Assembly: GCA_914767885.1 (NCBI GenBank)
Contig: CAJZBQ010000063.1
Span: forward strand, 291,001-355,000
Source of the DNA: Blepharisma stoltei
Lineage: Eukaryota; Ciliophora; Heterotrichea; Heterotrichida; Blepharismidae
Direction of reading: 5' to 3'
DNA length: 64,000 bases
The position numbers and the translations under genes were made by a program. Shown in pieces: positions 52,704 through 64,000 of this stretch. The notes beneath the pieces are model-generated. The model had not been told where the DNA came from. It made no database searches and was given only the letters and a program-made list of their open reading frames with translations. Positions within the stretch are counted from its first letter, which is position 1. Every line of letters starts with the position of its first letter.

Positions 52704-55700
52704 ATGGTTTTTTTATTTTGTCTCCTTAGTCTTTTACCTTTAGTAGACTCATCCCTAACTCTCCCCCTCTGTGAGCAAACAAAACAATCATGTTCGCTCA
52801 TGGGCGGGGTTAATTTTTTTTTAAAAATTTATATAGAATTTTTTTTTTCAAAATTTAAAAAAATCCCACTTCGCAAAATTTGGAAAGCAAATATTATTTT
52901 TAATTTGTAATATTTATGTTTTTAAAACGCAATTTGTTTAAAATTAAACAGAGTTAGCTTGAGATTTCATTATACTAATTATCACTTATATATCAATTTT
53001 TTTTCCATAAAAATTTTTGTTCGCTCACAGAGGGTGGAGGGGTGAGTAAGTGCTTCTGATATTGTGTTGTCTGTTGAAAACGGAGGAACATCAGCAACAA
53101 CGATGACTCCAGAAACATGAACAATTGCTGCAGATAGTTCATCGAATTACAGTCCAAGTGTTACTTTTGATTCTTCATCCTGCGCTACTGTCACAAATAT
53201 CAACTATACGAATACTAATGCATTAAAAACTCGAGCAAGGAATTCATCCATCAACCTTTCACTATCAATCACTACAGGTGACTCAAGCTATGTTCTGATT
53301 CTTGGGTTTTGTGATGACGCGACAAGAACTTTCAATGTAGTCGTAGCAGGAGTAACAATATGATCTAGCTTTAGTCCGGGGACTCTTGCTGGAACTTGCA
53401 AAGTTATTGAGATCTATACTCTATTTACACTATCGAATTCAGGAACGAAAATTACAATTAATGGCTCAGCATACACGCAAAGCACTACTAATGCAGTTGT
53501 TGTTGCACTTTCAAATGGAAACAATGGAGTAGGGCAAGCCCCAATAATCAATTACACCATTTGGTTAAAGGAGACTGCTCGAAAGCGAATTATTGCTCAG
53601 TGTGTAATGACCAACTTTGTGCAACATGCAATGTAGCTACAAGAGTCTGCTCAACTTGTGTCTCTGGCAGGCGTCTCGCTCTGTGTTCCTGTCCTGCTAA
53701 TAACTATTTTAACTCGGCTGTGCCAGCTTGCCAAATTTGTGATCAGCTCTGCTCAACCTGTGCATTGGTGGAGGAGTCTTTGCTTGCACAACTTGCACTT
53801 CAGCCTTCGTATTACTTGATCAACACTGTCTGCCTATATTGCGTGTCCTTATGGATATTCAGGATCTACTTGTGGTACAAGTCCAACAAGTTCTGTTATT
53901 AATGTAAATTTTAATCAAGACTGCGCGGGAATTTATGGGATTTTTAACACTGGCGCAAGTTCTTCTACTTATCAGTTCTTTGTAAGCCCGGACAGCGTTG
54001 ATCCGATTCCTTCATATTTACAAGGATTTTATTTTTCGAGCACAAGTCCTGGGTATTACTTGGCTTCGAGCTCAACTCTTTGGCTTTCTCATACTTTTTC
54101 TATTTCTTTATGGGCCTATACCGATAAATCCTGATAAATACAAAAATTTTGATATTCCACAAGCAGAATTTGGTTTTAATTGTTTTTTTAAAAAAATAAA
54201 AATATTTCAAAAATTAATAAAAAATTTAGCAAGCCGAATTTAGAAGTGCTTCTAGTCTATATATTTAAGGATATTCTATATCTACAGCTAATGATTTAGT
54301 TGGAAAAGGTACTAGGCTCTTGCATACTAAGAATCCAAGGATCTGGAGCTATGACTTTGACTCTGCAAAGTCCTTCATTGACAACAACATCAGTAACATC
54401 AAATACTTTGAGCATAACAACTGGCGTCTGGATTTTGCTTTCTTATACAGTTGTATACTCATCCTATTCCACCACTATAACTCCTTATCTAAACAACGTA
54501 GCTGTTACAGGCACAACAAGCTCAGAATATGTGTATAGAGAATCAGCTGCTTCCACCCTTTATATCGGCCAAGGAAATAGCTACTTCAGTGGGTTTATAT
54601 ACAATTTCAAGCTCTGAAATACAAACTATTCCCCTTTTACTACTGAATATACAGGCACCGAGCTTTGTACATCAGGTGGAAGTGCCTGCTTTGGGACTTG
54701 CACGTTTGGCCAATACTATGATACAGTTACCTCTCAATGTAAACCTTGTTCAAGCTGCAGTAAGGGATGCACTCGAGCTTCCTCTTGCAATATTTGCTAT
54801 GATCCTCTATGCTCAGTCTGCACTGGCTTTGGGTCTGGCAAATGCACAACTTGCATTACAAATGCATCTAAAACAGCAGCAACAGACTGTGCCTGTAATA
54901 GTGGGTATTACTTATCAGATCCTTTTACATGCACTGCATGCTATACGGGATGTTCTGTATGCACAGGAACAGGCTATTACCAATGCACTGCATGTGTATC
55001 GACTAAATATTTCCTTTCTGTTATGTGTTTAAGCTATTGTCCAACTGGATATACTCAAGACTCTACAAATAATTTATGTACGGTTTCTACGACTAATGTG
55101 ATTTCTGTTGCTTTGCAAGATTTGATTTATTTGGGAACTGTAAGTAGTTTTACGGTTGGATCATCAAGCACTAATGCGTACCCAACTTTTGATGCTGGAA
55201 GCGACCCAATCCCATCAATTTATAGAGGATATTACTTTGCAAATGCTTATTATATGACTTATAGTTCTCTTATAATTACTCCTTACTTTATTGTCACGGT
55301 TTGGGTGAAGCCAATATTATCAGGATACTTGCTTTTGAAATTGGATAGCTCTTCGAATGCTATGTTTGCATTTTCATTTACAGGCCTAGGATATGCATCG
55401 CTTACTCTGCGCCTTCAAGATGCTACGACAGTCACTTCAACTGGATTGACAAGTGTTCTTGGAAGCTGGCATAATATTGCTTTTACTGGAGATATCTCTA
55501 GTGGTAAAACAGTCATTACATTGTATACTGATGGTAATTTAATCGGAGGCACTTCTACAGCAACATCAGTAAGTGTTTCTCCATTTATAGATTCTTCATC
55601 TGGAACTTTATATGTTGGATCTCAGTCAGGATCTAATGGATTTACAGGCTTTTTGTGGAGTTTTAAATTTTATAATGGAAATTCTAACCAGAATGCTGAA

Positions 55701-58700
55701 TGGATTACAAGTGGCTGCAATTCGGGGTGCTCAACTTGCCCATCAGAAAAAAAGTGTCCTGATAGTTGCAGCTTTGGATATTTCTATTCAGGATCAGGAT
55801 GCACTCAATGTGGAAGTGGATGTGGGAATTATGGATGCAGGAGTACTGATACTTGTAGGCTTTGCCAAACTAAAGAATGTTATGCTTGCACTTTATTTGA
55901 CGGCAGTTGCACTTCTTGTATTACAAATGCATCACCGAGTGGAACAGCATGTGCATGCAATACTAATGCATTTTGGAAGGCGTCTACTGCTACTTGCGAA
56001 TTGTGCGATAATAAATGTTCGGCATGTGCTGGAACTTATTACTTTTTATGCAATACTTGTTCTTCTGGGACGATTGTAGATAATGTGTGCTTGAATGGTT
56101 GCCCTCAAGGATATAGCACAAGCCCATGTACAAGTACAAAATCGGCAATATTCCAAGCACTATTTGATACTTCGTTTTCTGGAACCTACTCAACATATTT
56201 CCAAACCTCAAGTTCATCAGCAACATATCAGTTTTTTAGCACTCCAGATGCTTTAGATCCAGTTCCTGCTTACAAAAGAGGTCTTTATTTTTCAGGAGGA
56301 CAATATTTAATTACCAATACCAATATATTGCTAAGTAATAATGTGTCTATGGGACTATGGATTTATGTGATTACCTCTGGAGATATTCTTCAAAAATCAC
56401 CTGGAATTACATTCAGTTCTTCAGGTGTTTTAACAGTCACCTTAGAAAATCAATCACTTACTACGAGCTCTCTTTCTACCACTGCTCTAACAGCTTTTTC
56501 TGGTTGAACTTATGTGTCATTTTCCATTTCCTTTTTAAACGGAGACACTTCAATAGCGACTTATTTAAATGGAGCAGCAGGAAACACTGCTAGCTCTGCA
56601 ACTAATATTTACAGAGACACTTCAAATGCTTTATATATCGGAAAAAGCACAAACAGCTACTTTACAGGTTTTGTTTAATATTTTACATTATGAAATGCAG
56701 CCATCACTACTTTTACTTCAAGCTTATCAATTCCTTGCTCATCAAGTTCAAGTCCTTATACTTCTTGCCTTTGGTCTTGCTCAATTAGCCAATATTATAG
56801 CACATCATGCAGTTCTTGTAATAACGGGTCAGGAGGCAGCTGCTCATATGGATGCGTAAGAGCTTCATCTTGCAATAAACTGAGGTTAGCTAAATACGTT
56901 CTTAGCATATCAATTTTTAAAGCAGTCTTAATATTTTATAGTAATAAATAAATTAATTAATCGTAATATATTTGCTATGATCCTCTTTGTAAAACCTGTA
57001 CCAGCTTTAATTCAGGAGATTGCACGACTTGTGTTGATAATGCGACTGGTGGAGAGACAACTGCTTGCTATTGCAATACCAATTATATATCTAGCGGGTT
57101 TGCTTGTGTATGGGCTTGCACTACTGGATGTGCTGGATGCTCAGGGACTCAATATTATCAGTGCATATCATGCAATAGCGGCTATTACTATTTAAATGGG
57201 CTTTGTTTATTAGCTTGCCCAACAGGTTATACAGCAAGTCCAAGCCCATCTAACTCTTGTGTTCAGTCATCTGCGACAATATATTCTCTAGCTCTTCAAG
57301 ATATTATTAAGCTGAGTTCTACAGATTCAAGCATAACAATTGGCTCTACTAACTCGAATTCTTACCCTACATTTGAAACAGGTGATCCTGTTCCTAGTAT
57401 ATATAGAGGCTATTATTTTACTAGTGCTTCAACTATTACCTTGAGCAGTGCTAAGCTATATCCATTTTTTTCAATAGTGTTATGAGCGAGAGAAAAAGGG
57501 GATGGAAAATTACTATCTCAATCTGATGGGACTACCCAGTTTATTAATATATCATTCTCATCAGGAAAAATCTCAATTTCTCTTATCTTACTCCCTCCAT
57601 TTAATAAAGAGTGTTTTTTTTATGAATCTATTTAAAAATTTTAATTTTATAGAAATGTTTGAATAATGCTTTTTTAAAAGAGTAGCCTGAGAAATAAAGT
57701 ATATCATATAAAATTTCTAAGTTTTAAGATATAATAAACTTTACAAACACAATTAAAATAAAAAATTTAAAAAAAAAAAGCAAACTAAACAATTTTGTAT
57801 AACAAATTATAGATTTTTTTGTTATAAGCTGAGAAGTTAGAAGACTCCTCTACTGTCACTTTGGCTGATACAACTACAACCTTTACTGGGAATTGGCATA
57901 ATATAGCTTTTGAAGGGAACTTAAATAGTGGAAAAACTAAAATTTCTTATTACTTGGATGGAGCCTTAGTTTCAACTCAAAGCTCTACTAACTCGAAGAT
58001 GCTAATTGATACTGGAACTTTGTATATTGGAACATACTCAGGGACAGATGGCTTTGTCGGCTTTTTATGGAGCCTTAAAATTTTTAATGAAAATGGTCAT
58101 TATCTTGATGAATGGATTACATCTGGGTGCCCAGCAAGCTGCTCAACTGGATGCCCTTCAGAAAAACTTTGTCCAGACAGTTGCGAATTCGGGTACTATT
58201 ATGACACTTCTTATGCAGCTTGCAAACAATGCGATTCCTCACAAAACTGTGGAGGCAGCTATGGCTGTCGAAGCCTCTTAACTTGCCGCTTATGCAAAGC
58301 AAAAGAATGCTCAGCTTGCTCAGCCTTTGACGATGCCTGCTCTGCATGCATAACTAATGCTTATATTCCTTCAGGGAATAATGAATGCCAATGCAACTTA
58401 AATGCTTTTTGGATCCAATCCACACAAACTTGCGAAATCTGTGACAGTCTTTGTGATGACTGTGCTGAAACTTATTATCACGAATGCAGCCAATGTAGTA
58501 GCTCAGCAATTGCTGTTGGAACCGTGTGTTTGCATGCATGTCCTACTGGCTATGCATATTCGTCCCCCACATGCACAATATCTACCTCGTCTATCGTCGA
58601 TCAGTCGTTTTATCAAGATTGGGCAGGACTTTATGGCATTTTCCAGACATCTTCATCAGCAGCCTCTTATTATTTTTCCACTACTGTGGATACACAAGAT

Positions 58701-61700
58701 CCTGTGCCTGTTTATAACAGGGACTTTATTTTTCAGGTGGAAAATACTTGGTGTCTACATCAAATATATATTTAGCTCACTACTTTTCTGTTGGGTTATG
58801 GGTATATGTGATCACTGCTGGAGATGTTTTCCAGAAAAATAGCAGAGTTATATTGAATTCTGCAGGATCAGCTACAATTGCGCTGGAACAACCTTTAACT
58901 GCAAGCGCAACAGTCACAGTAACTTCTGCAACTCTAATCTTTAGTAGCTGGGTTTATTTGTCTTTAACAGTTTCCTATTCACAAGGCACCACTTCTATCC
59001 AAACCCGCTATAATACTAATAATGGTGTGGCTTCATCCAGCACAAACAATATATTTAGAGATGTGTCTAGTGACGTTATTTACATTGGGAAAAGCACCAG
59101 TTCTTCAACATTTGCAGGATATGTATATACAATTACTATATGAAATACTGCAGTCACTGATTTTACGACACAACTTGCCTTAAGTACTTTATCTTGATGG
59201 TCTTGCAGCTTTAGCCAATACTATGATGGCTCGGCATGTCAAAGTTGTGGAGGGTCTTGCTCTCTTGGATGCAGAAGAGCTCTGTCTTGCAACTACTGTG
59301 ATGATATTCTATGTAAAACCTGCTCTGGGTTTTCCTCAAATGAATGCTCAGTATGTGTTGATAATGCAAGTGGCCCGGGAACAGGCTGTAATTGTAATGC
59401 AGGCTGGAAGCCTTCTTCTATAGGTGATACCTGCATTAATGACTGCAAAACAGGATGCGCAACCTGCACATCTTCTGCATATTATAACTGCGACTCCTGC
59501 AGTTCTGGATGCTATTTGATCTCTAATATGTGCTTTACTGCCTGCCCAGCAGGCTATGCAGCAGATTCTACGAATGTTTGCATTTGGAGCAGCGATAGCG
59601 CGTTGTCATTATCCTTACAGAATTTAATTTACCTAGATAGTGTAAGCTCAGTACAAGTAGGTTCTTCGAATTCTAATGCATATCCTACCTGGGATTCAAG
59701 TGACCCGATTCCTTCTATTAGTCGTGGATATTATTTTATCAGTGGAAAATATATGGATGCTGGTGCATTTATGATGAGTCCGTTTTATACAGTTACTATT
59801 TGGGTAAAGCCTATCGGTTTAGGATATTTGATGGTGAAATTAGATGGATCTACAGAAATGTTTGGAATTCACTTTGATATAAATGGGGACCCAATAGTTG
59901 AAGCTACCTTGAGCGATGGTTCAAGTGTTTCTTTAACAACTTCATCATCATTATTTGGAAGTTGACATAATTTAGCTTATACAGGAAATATTGTGACTGG
60001 CTATACCACAATTTCTCTTTACTTGGATAGAGCTTTATTTATTAAAATAGCGATATAATCAATATTTTCTTATGATACAAAAGCCAGAACTTAATACTAT
60101 GTTGAAATTGCATGGATTCAAGAATAAAGAGCAGATTATATTGCATCGGATAGGTTTTGACTGCTTTATTGTGATTTAAAATCAAAGTGTCCAGCAATGT
60201 CCTGTGAACTCCAAGTGCTACTTTATTGAGAGATTGAGGGTTTTGGCCAGGCCACAGAGAGCAACCCTATTCTAATAGATGCCAAGCTAGACTCTAAGAA
60301 AGTTAATTCTTGAAATCTAACTAATCCCATAACCGTCGATGGTCACAAAAATCAATAAGCCGTCCATCAAGACTGAAGCTTAATGAAAGTGAAATCCTAT
60401 TGAGCCTACTTCTTTGAATTTTGGGGAAGAGGGCAGCAAAATGAACTTCTAAAAGGAGGTCTTCGGCGGCAGCTTCAACAATATGGCTTGGCCTTAAAAT
60501 GACTAATCTTAATAGTCGGATGGAGCTGCAACACCAACAACCCAAACTTCTACTTCAATGCAACCATTTATTGATTCAGGATCATTATTATTTGGATACT
60601 CTTCAATAGCAGATAGTTTCCAAGGCTTTTTATGAAGTGTGAAAATCTACAATAAAAATACATACCAAGCTTCTGAATGGATAGCATCAGGCTGCCCTTC
60701 ATCCTGCAGTTCAGGATGTCCTTCAGAGCAGCTTTGTCCTGATTCTTGTTTATTCGGAGAATATGATGATGGCGGCTGTCAAGTTTGCGATAGCGCATTT
60801 TCATGCTCTTATGGATGCAGGAGCTGAGATACCTGCAGACTTTGCAAAGCAAAAGAATGCGATACTTGCACAACATTCACTGGAGATTGCACTCATTGTA
60901 TAACTAATGCTGAAATTGTAACAGGAAATACTTGTGCTTGTAAAGATGTAGCTTTTTGGGTCCATTCCTCTCAATCTTGTGAACTTTATGATGGTCTTTG
61001 CTCAAAATGCTTACTTTCCTCATTTGGCAACAAGCAAACATTTTTTTACTTAATTTTATATTTATTTTGGTTTTGCAAATTTCCAATTGATAATATTTGA
61101 TAGGAAACTCGTGATTAATTATTAAATTTATATTTCAGAACGTCAATTTTCTAAACGGATGTGAATTACCTTAATTTTTAATTAATATATACCAAGATAT
61201 TATATAAAAAAATTTTTTTTGGTGTTTGCTGAGGTCTGATTTTTCATTATTTCTTAGATTATCATCAATAAAAGTTAGGATCTTATTACTTTGAGTGTCA
61301 AACTTGTATATCAGGGGCACAAAAAGTTGACAATATCTGCTTGCATGCTTGCCCTTATGGTTTTGATTCAAGCTGCAACTATCCTGCATCAAGCCAAGTA
61401 ATAAACGAAGTGTTTGGGGATAATTTTAGAGGTCAATATGGAGAATTTATCACCGGGACAAGTGCATCTTCTTATCAATTTTTCAATTCTCCTGAAGTAA
61501 ATATCGACCCAACTCAAGCTAAAAATAGAGGGCTTTACTTCACTAATGGCAGCTATCTTCAAGCATCCACAATTTATCTTAATTATAAATTTTCTATAGG
61601 TTTCTGGGCAAATGTAAAAACTGCTGGAGATATGCTTGAAAAACAGCCAAACTTGAGATTTAGCTCTGATGCGTCATCTATTGTTTATTTAGAAAATCCA

Positions 61701-64000
61701 AGCTTAGTAACAGCATCAGTTAGTACATTAGCAATTACATATACAGCAGGATGAAATTATTTTGCCATAACTATTGCATATACTCCTGGCTCTACAGCTG
61801 TTACCTGTTATGTCAACGCAGCTTCAAGTTCTCCTGCAACCATCACGAATAATTGTATATTTAGAGATGTCAGCTCTCAGCAGATTATAATAGGGAAAAG
61901 CTCAGCATCCTCAACATTTGAAGGTTTTATATACAATTTCAACTTATGGACTGATACAATAACAGATTTTAGCTACCAAATAAATAATGATATATGCAAC
62001 ACTGGGCAAGGCCATAGCTGCTTGTGGGATTGCTATATAGATAAATACCAAGATACCGATGGATCATGTAAATCTTGCAATTCATGCTCTTTAGGCTGTA
62101 CACGAGGGGTCTCTTGTGGGATTTGTGATGATAAATTGTGTGATGAATGCTCTGGGTTTGGAGCCAACCTTTGTTATACTTGCGTTACCCATGCCTCAGG
62201 TGCTCCTGGAAGTGCTTGCTCATGTGACCAGCAATATTATTTAAATCCTGATGGCTTTTCCTGCTCTCCTTGTACAACGGGATGCAAAACCTGCTCTGGC
62301 AATGATTATTATCTATGCACATCTTGCATTAACTTATATTACTTGCTTTCAGGAATGTGTTTACTGCTTTGAAATATATAAAATATAATAAAATCGCTAT
62401 TTTTAATAATAAAAATTATATTTATCCTTTTTAATATAATATTTCTATCCCTAATTAGTAATCATTTTAATTAAAATCCCTAAATCTGAATAAAAAAATT
62501 TGATATATTAAAGTAAATATTCTGCCAAAAACCCGTATAAAGAAAAATTAATCTCTATTTGATCCAAAAATTTTTGTTGTTGTTTCTATGAGAGTTAGGA
62601 TATTGTCCAACCGGCTATACAGCAGACAGCACTACTCATGAATGCACTTTACCACATAACCCTTCTCTTTCAGTGGTATTAAACAATGACATACTACTAA
62701 ATTTAGTTGATGGCATGAATGTAGGAAATGACAATTCAAATAAGTACCCTGCTTGAACTGATGCAAATGACCCAACGCCAGCTATCCTAAGAGGTTATTA
62801 TTTCTATGGCACGCAGTCTTTGTCTAAATCTTCATTTCTTATATCCACACAATTTTCTGTCCTTTTGTGGCTAAAGCCAATTGCTGGAGGATATGTAGCT
62901 GTAAAATCAGATGGGACACATGAATACTTCAAGCTCGTTTTAGATGGATCTGGGAATCCGAATTTAGCCATTTTAATGGCTGACAGCTCAACCGTTTCCA
63001 TAGCAGGGTCTTCAAGCTTACTATTAAATAATTGGCATTTCCTTGCAGTCACTGGAACATTGATATCAGGTCTTGCATCAGTCATGCAACTTTGGCTTCG
63101 ACTACTTGCACTTGTGATGTTGATGCTATTTGGGTGGCTTCTTCGTCTTCTTGTGAGCTGTGCGATGATCCTATCTGTTCGGATTGTGCTTCTACGTGCT
63201 ATTTTGACTGTACTACTTGCAGTTCTGGAAATTTGGTAGGGTCAGCTTGCTTATATGATTGCCCTACAGGATATACAGCTTCATGCACTATTGCACCGAC
63301 TTCTCCTATTATTGATGTGCTGTTGTATGGGACTTTTGCAGGGAGTTATTCTTCATTTACTACAGGATCGGATAATACGAAATATTTCTTTTTCCATTCC
63401 CCAGAAGCAGTTGACCCAATTCCAGCCTACAAAAGAGGTCTTTATTTTTCAAGTGGCAGCTATTTGCAATGGTCTTCTTCCATCTACTTATCCCATAGTT
63501 TTTCGCTTGGCCTTTGGGTGAATATTTTTGGCTCTGGCGATATATTAGAAAAAGACTCAACTGTGGTAATAAATTCCAGTGGAGCTGTTACAATCACATT
63601 AGAAACCCCTACAGCCACAACTCAGCAAGCATCTACAGCAGGTTCTGAAATATCAGGATGAAGCTATATTTCACTCACAGTCTCATACTCAGCTGCCATT
63701 ACAGCCATGACTTTTTACATTAACAATGCACCAGGAACTCCAGTCGCCTCTACAAATCTTCTATTCAGAGACGAAATAGGCAAATCACTTATGCTAGGTA
63801 AAAGCAGCTTATCTAGCTTCCGAGGGTTCATTTATAATTTCAAGCTATGGAATACTCCAATAACAGATTTTACTAGCTATTACTCAAACGAAATCTGTGG
63901 AAACTTAGGCTATGGTAATTGTCTGTGAAGCTGCGATATTGACAGTTATTATACAACAAGTTGCACATCATGCACATGAATTTGTAATCAAGGATGCAGA
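52704..64000 (+). CDS. Giant LamG-like/Cys-rich repeat protein (runs off the window)
   Basis: The leader MVFLFCLLSLLPLVDSSL is interrupted by a MITE. About nine LamG-like (concanavalin-fold) domains alternate with Cys-rich regions built from CxxC pairs (furin-like/growth-factor-receptor type; CDSCSFGY, CRLCKAKEC, CSACITNA). Two alternating LamG types define a super-repeat: type a ('DPVPAYKRGLYFSGG ... LGKSS') and type b ('DPIPSIYRGYYF ... GSWHNIAFTG'), each followed by Cys-rich DNA. Type a lies near 53900, 56150, 58600, 61400 and 63300; type b near 55100, 57290, 59600 and 62660. TGA is Trp throughout. IESs at 54126, 56876, 57589, 61012 and 62362 and a retroposon at 60035 interrupt it. Lesions: indels in 53560-54310, a TAA at 56676, a one-base loss near 58720 and a deletion fusion at about 63072. 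It is probably a secreted or surface protein; whether this locus is functional is unclear. Confidence 0.7.
52756..53046. mobile_element. Family-1 MITE/IES, 291 bp, in the leader of the giant gene
   Basis: TA at 52756-52757 and 53047-53048. Left opposed-box hairpin; the right end is shortened. Excision gives DSSLSASDIVL, matching DSSLAASDVVL of the first copy. Confidence 0.88.
54126..54285. other. Probable IES with uncertain boundaries
   Basis: AT-rich DNA between LWAY and a TANDLVGK segment that matches the LamG continuation of paralogous modules. The left TA is at 54126-54127. No TA pair gives a clean frame, and a one-base shift follows near 54310. Confidence 0.45.
56876..56968. other. Short IES, 93 bp, in the giant gene
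   Basis: TA at 56876-56877 and 56969-56970. Excision restores SCNICYDPLC, matching the same motif in the other Cys-rich repeats. Confidence 0.85.
57589..57837. other. IES, 249 bp, in a type-b LamG domain
   Basis: TA at 57589-57590 and 57838-57839. The left end is TACTCCCTCCATTTAATAAA. Excision gives ISLILEDSSTVTLAD in frame with paralogous domains. Confidence 0.85.
60035..60515 (-). mobile_element. SINE-like retroposon, about 481 bp, in a type-b LamG domain
   Basis: The degenerate target duplication is TTGGATAGAGCT (60023-60034) and TCGGATGGAGCT (60516-60527). The left end is TTTATTTATTAAAAT, i.e. a minus-strand A-rich tail. Paralogues show that YLDG and AATPTTQ should be contiguous. TA-to-TA excision leaves a stop here. 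Confidence 0.65.
61012..61275. other. IES, 264 bp, in a Cys-rich region
   Basis: TA at 61012-61013 and 61276-61277. Excision gives LCSKCLGSYYFECQTC, the expected Cys-rich repeat. Confidence 0.85.
62362..62595. other. IES, 234 bp, in a Cys-rich region
   Basis: TA at 62362-62363 and 62596-62597. Excision gives SGMCLGYCPTGYTADS, matching the paralogous repeats. Confidence 0.87.

Noticed and set aside
54320-55032. Alternate-frame proteins in the LamG/Cys array rich in Leu, Ala and Gln
   Set aside because: They are translations of the Cys-rich coding repeats in a second frame. The Cys-pair frame is conserved between modules.
56356-56593. Small genes starting after each in-frame TGA
   Set aside because: The TGA codons lie at conserved Trp positions across the repeats, so the pieces are one reading frame.

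Overview
The window looks like germline (micronuclear) DNA of a heterotrich ciliate, most likely Blepharisma. Four lines of evidence support this. (1) In-frame TGA falls repeatedly where paralogues or conserved families need tryptophan, while genes end at TAA or TAG. (2) Three perfect 15-nt GT...AG introns are visible. (3) The DNA is AT-rich and genes are compact. (4) Genes on both strands are interrupted by TA-bounded segments, many with terminal inverted repeats, and removing them TA-to-TA restores the frame. Nine rebuilt genes come out at exact multiples of three (for example 1041, 1437, 972, 1776, 1287, 858 and 11085 nt). These segments are read as internal eliminated sequences (IESs). The genus is inference; the split-gene structure is seen directly.

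Layout. Positions 1-20000 hold a tandem duplication with a period of about 10.1 kb. Each unit carries a small zinc-ribbon gene (-), a decayed relative of it (-), an IQ-motif gene (-) and a hybrid histidine kinase (+); a third, dead kinase copy lies between the units. The second unit is mostly intact and the first is decaying. Because the copies carry different insertions, filled and empty IES sites can be compared directly. Positions 20047-33474 encode one 3694-residue fibrocystin/PKHD1L1-like membrane protein. Positions 34245-49589 hold eight compact housekeeping genes: a PH-domain protein kinase, a GT69/CAP59-like glycosyltransferase, a p24 cargo receptor, a 3-hydroxyisobutyryl-CoA hydrolase, a secreted p23/CS-domain protein, a TBC Rab-GAP, a coiled-coil protein and a membrane-anchored pepsin-like protease. 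From 50681 to the end is a giant modular protein alternating LamG-like and cysteine-rich domains, preceded by a broken partial copy of its 5' end.

Mobile DNA. Three sequence-unrelated MITE families share one four-box end architecture. Two IESs are near-perfect palindromes starting TATAGAAA. At least a dozen SINE-like retroposons (about 180-960 bp) have 10-17 bp target duplications, varied simple-repeat 3' tails and a 5' hairpin; several sit inside coding sequence and nearly all can be removed in frame between TA dinucleotides. Nesting reaches three levels. No transposase or reverse transcriptase ORF was recognised, so all elements here appear non-autonomous.

Limits: boundaries come from reading frame and paralogue comparison by eye. 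Single-base frameshifts could be assembly errors rather than decay.
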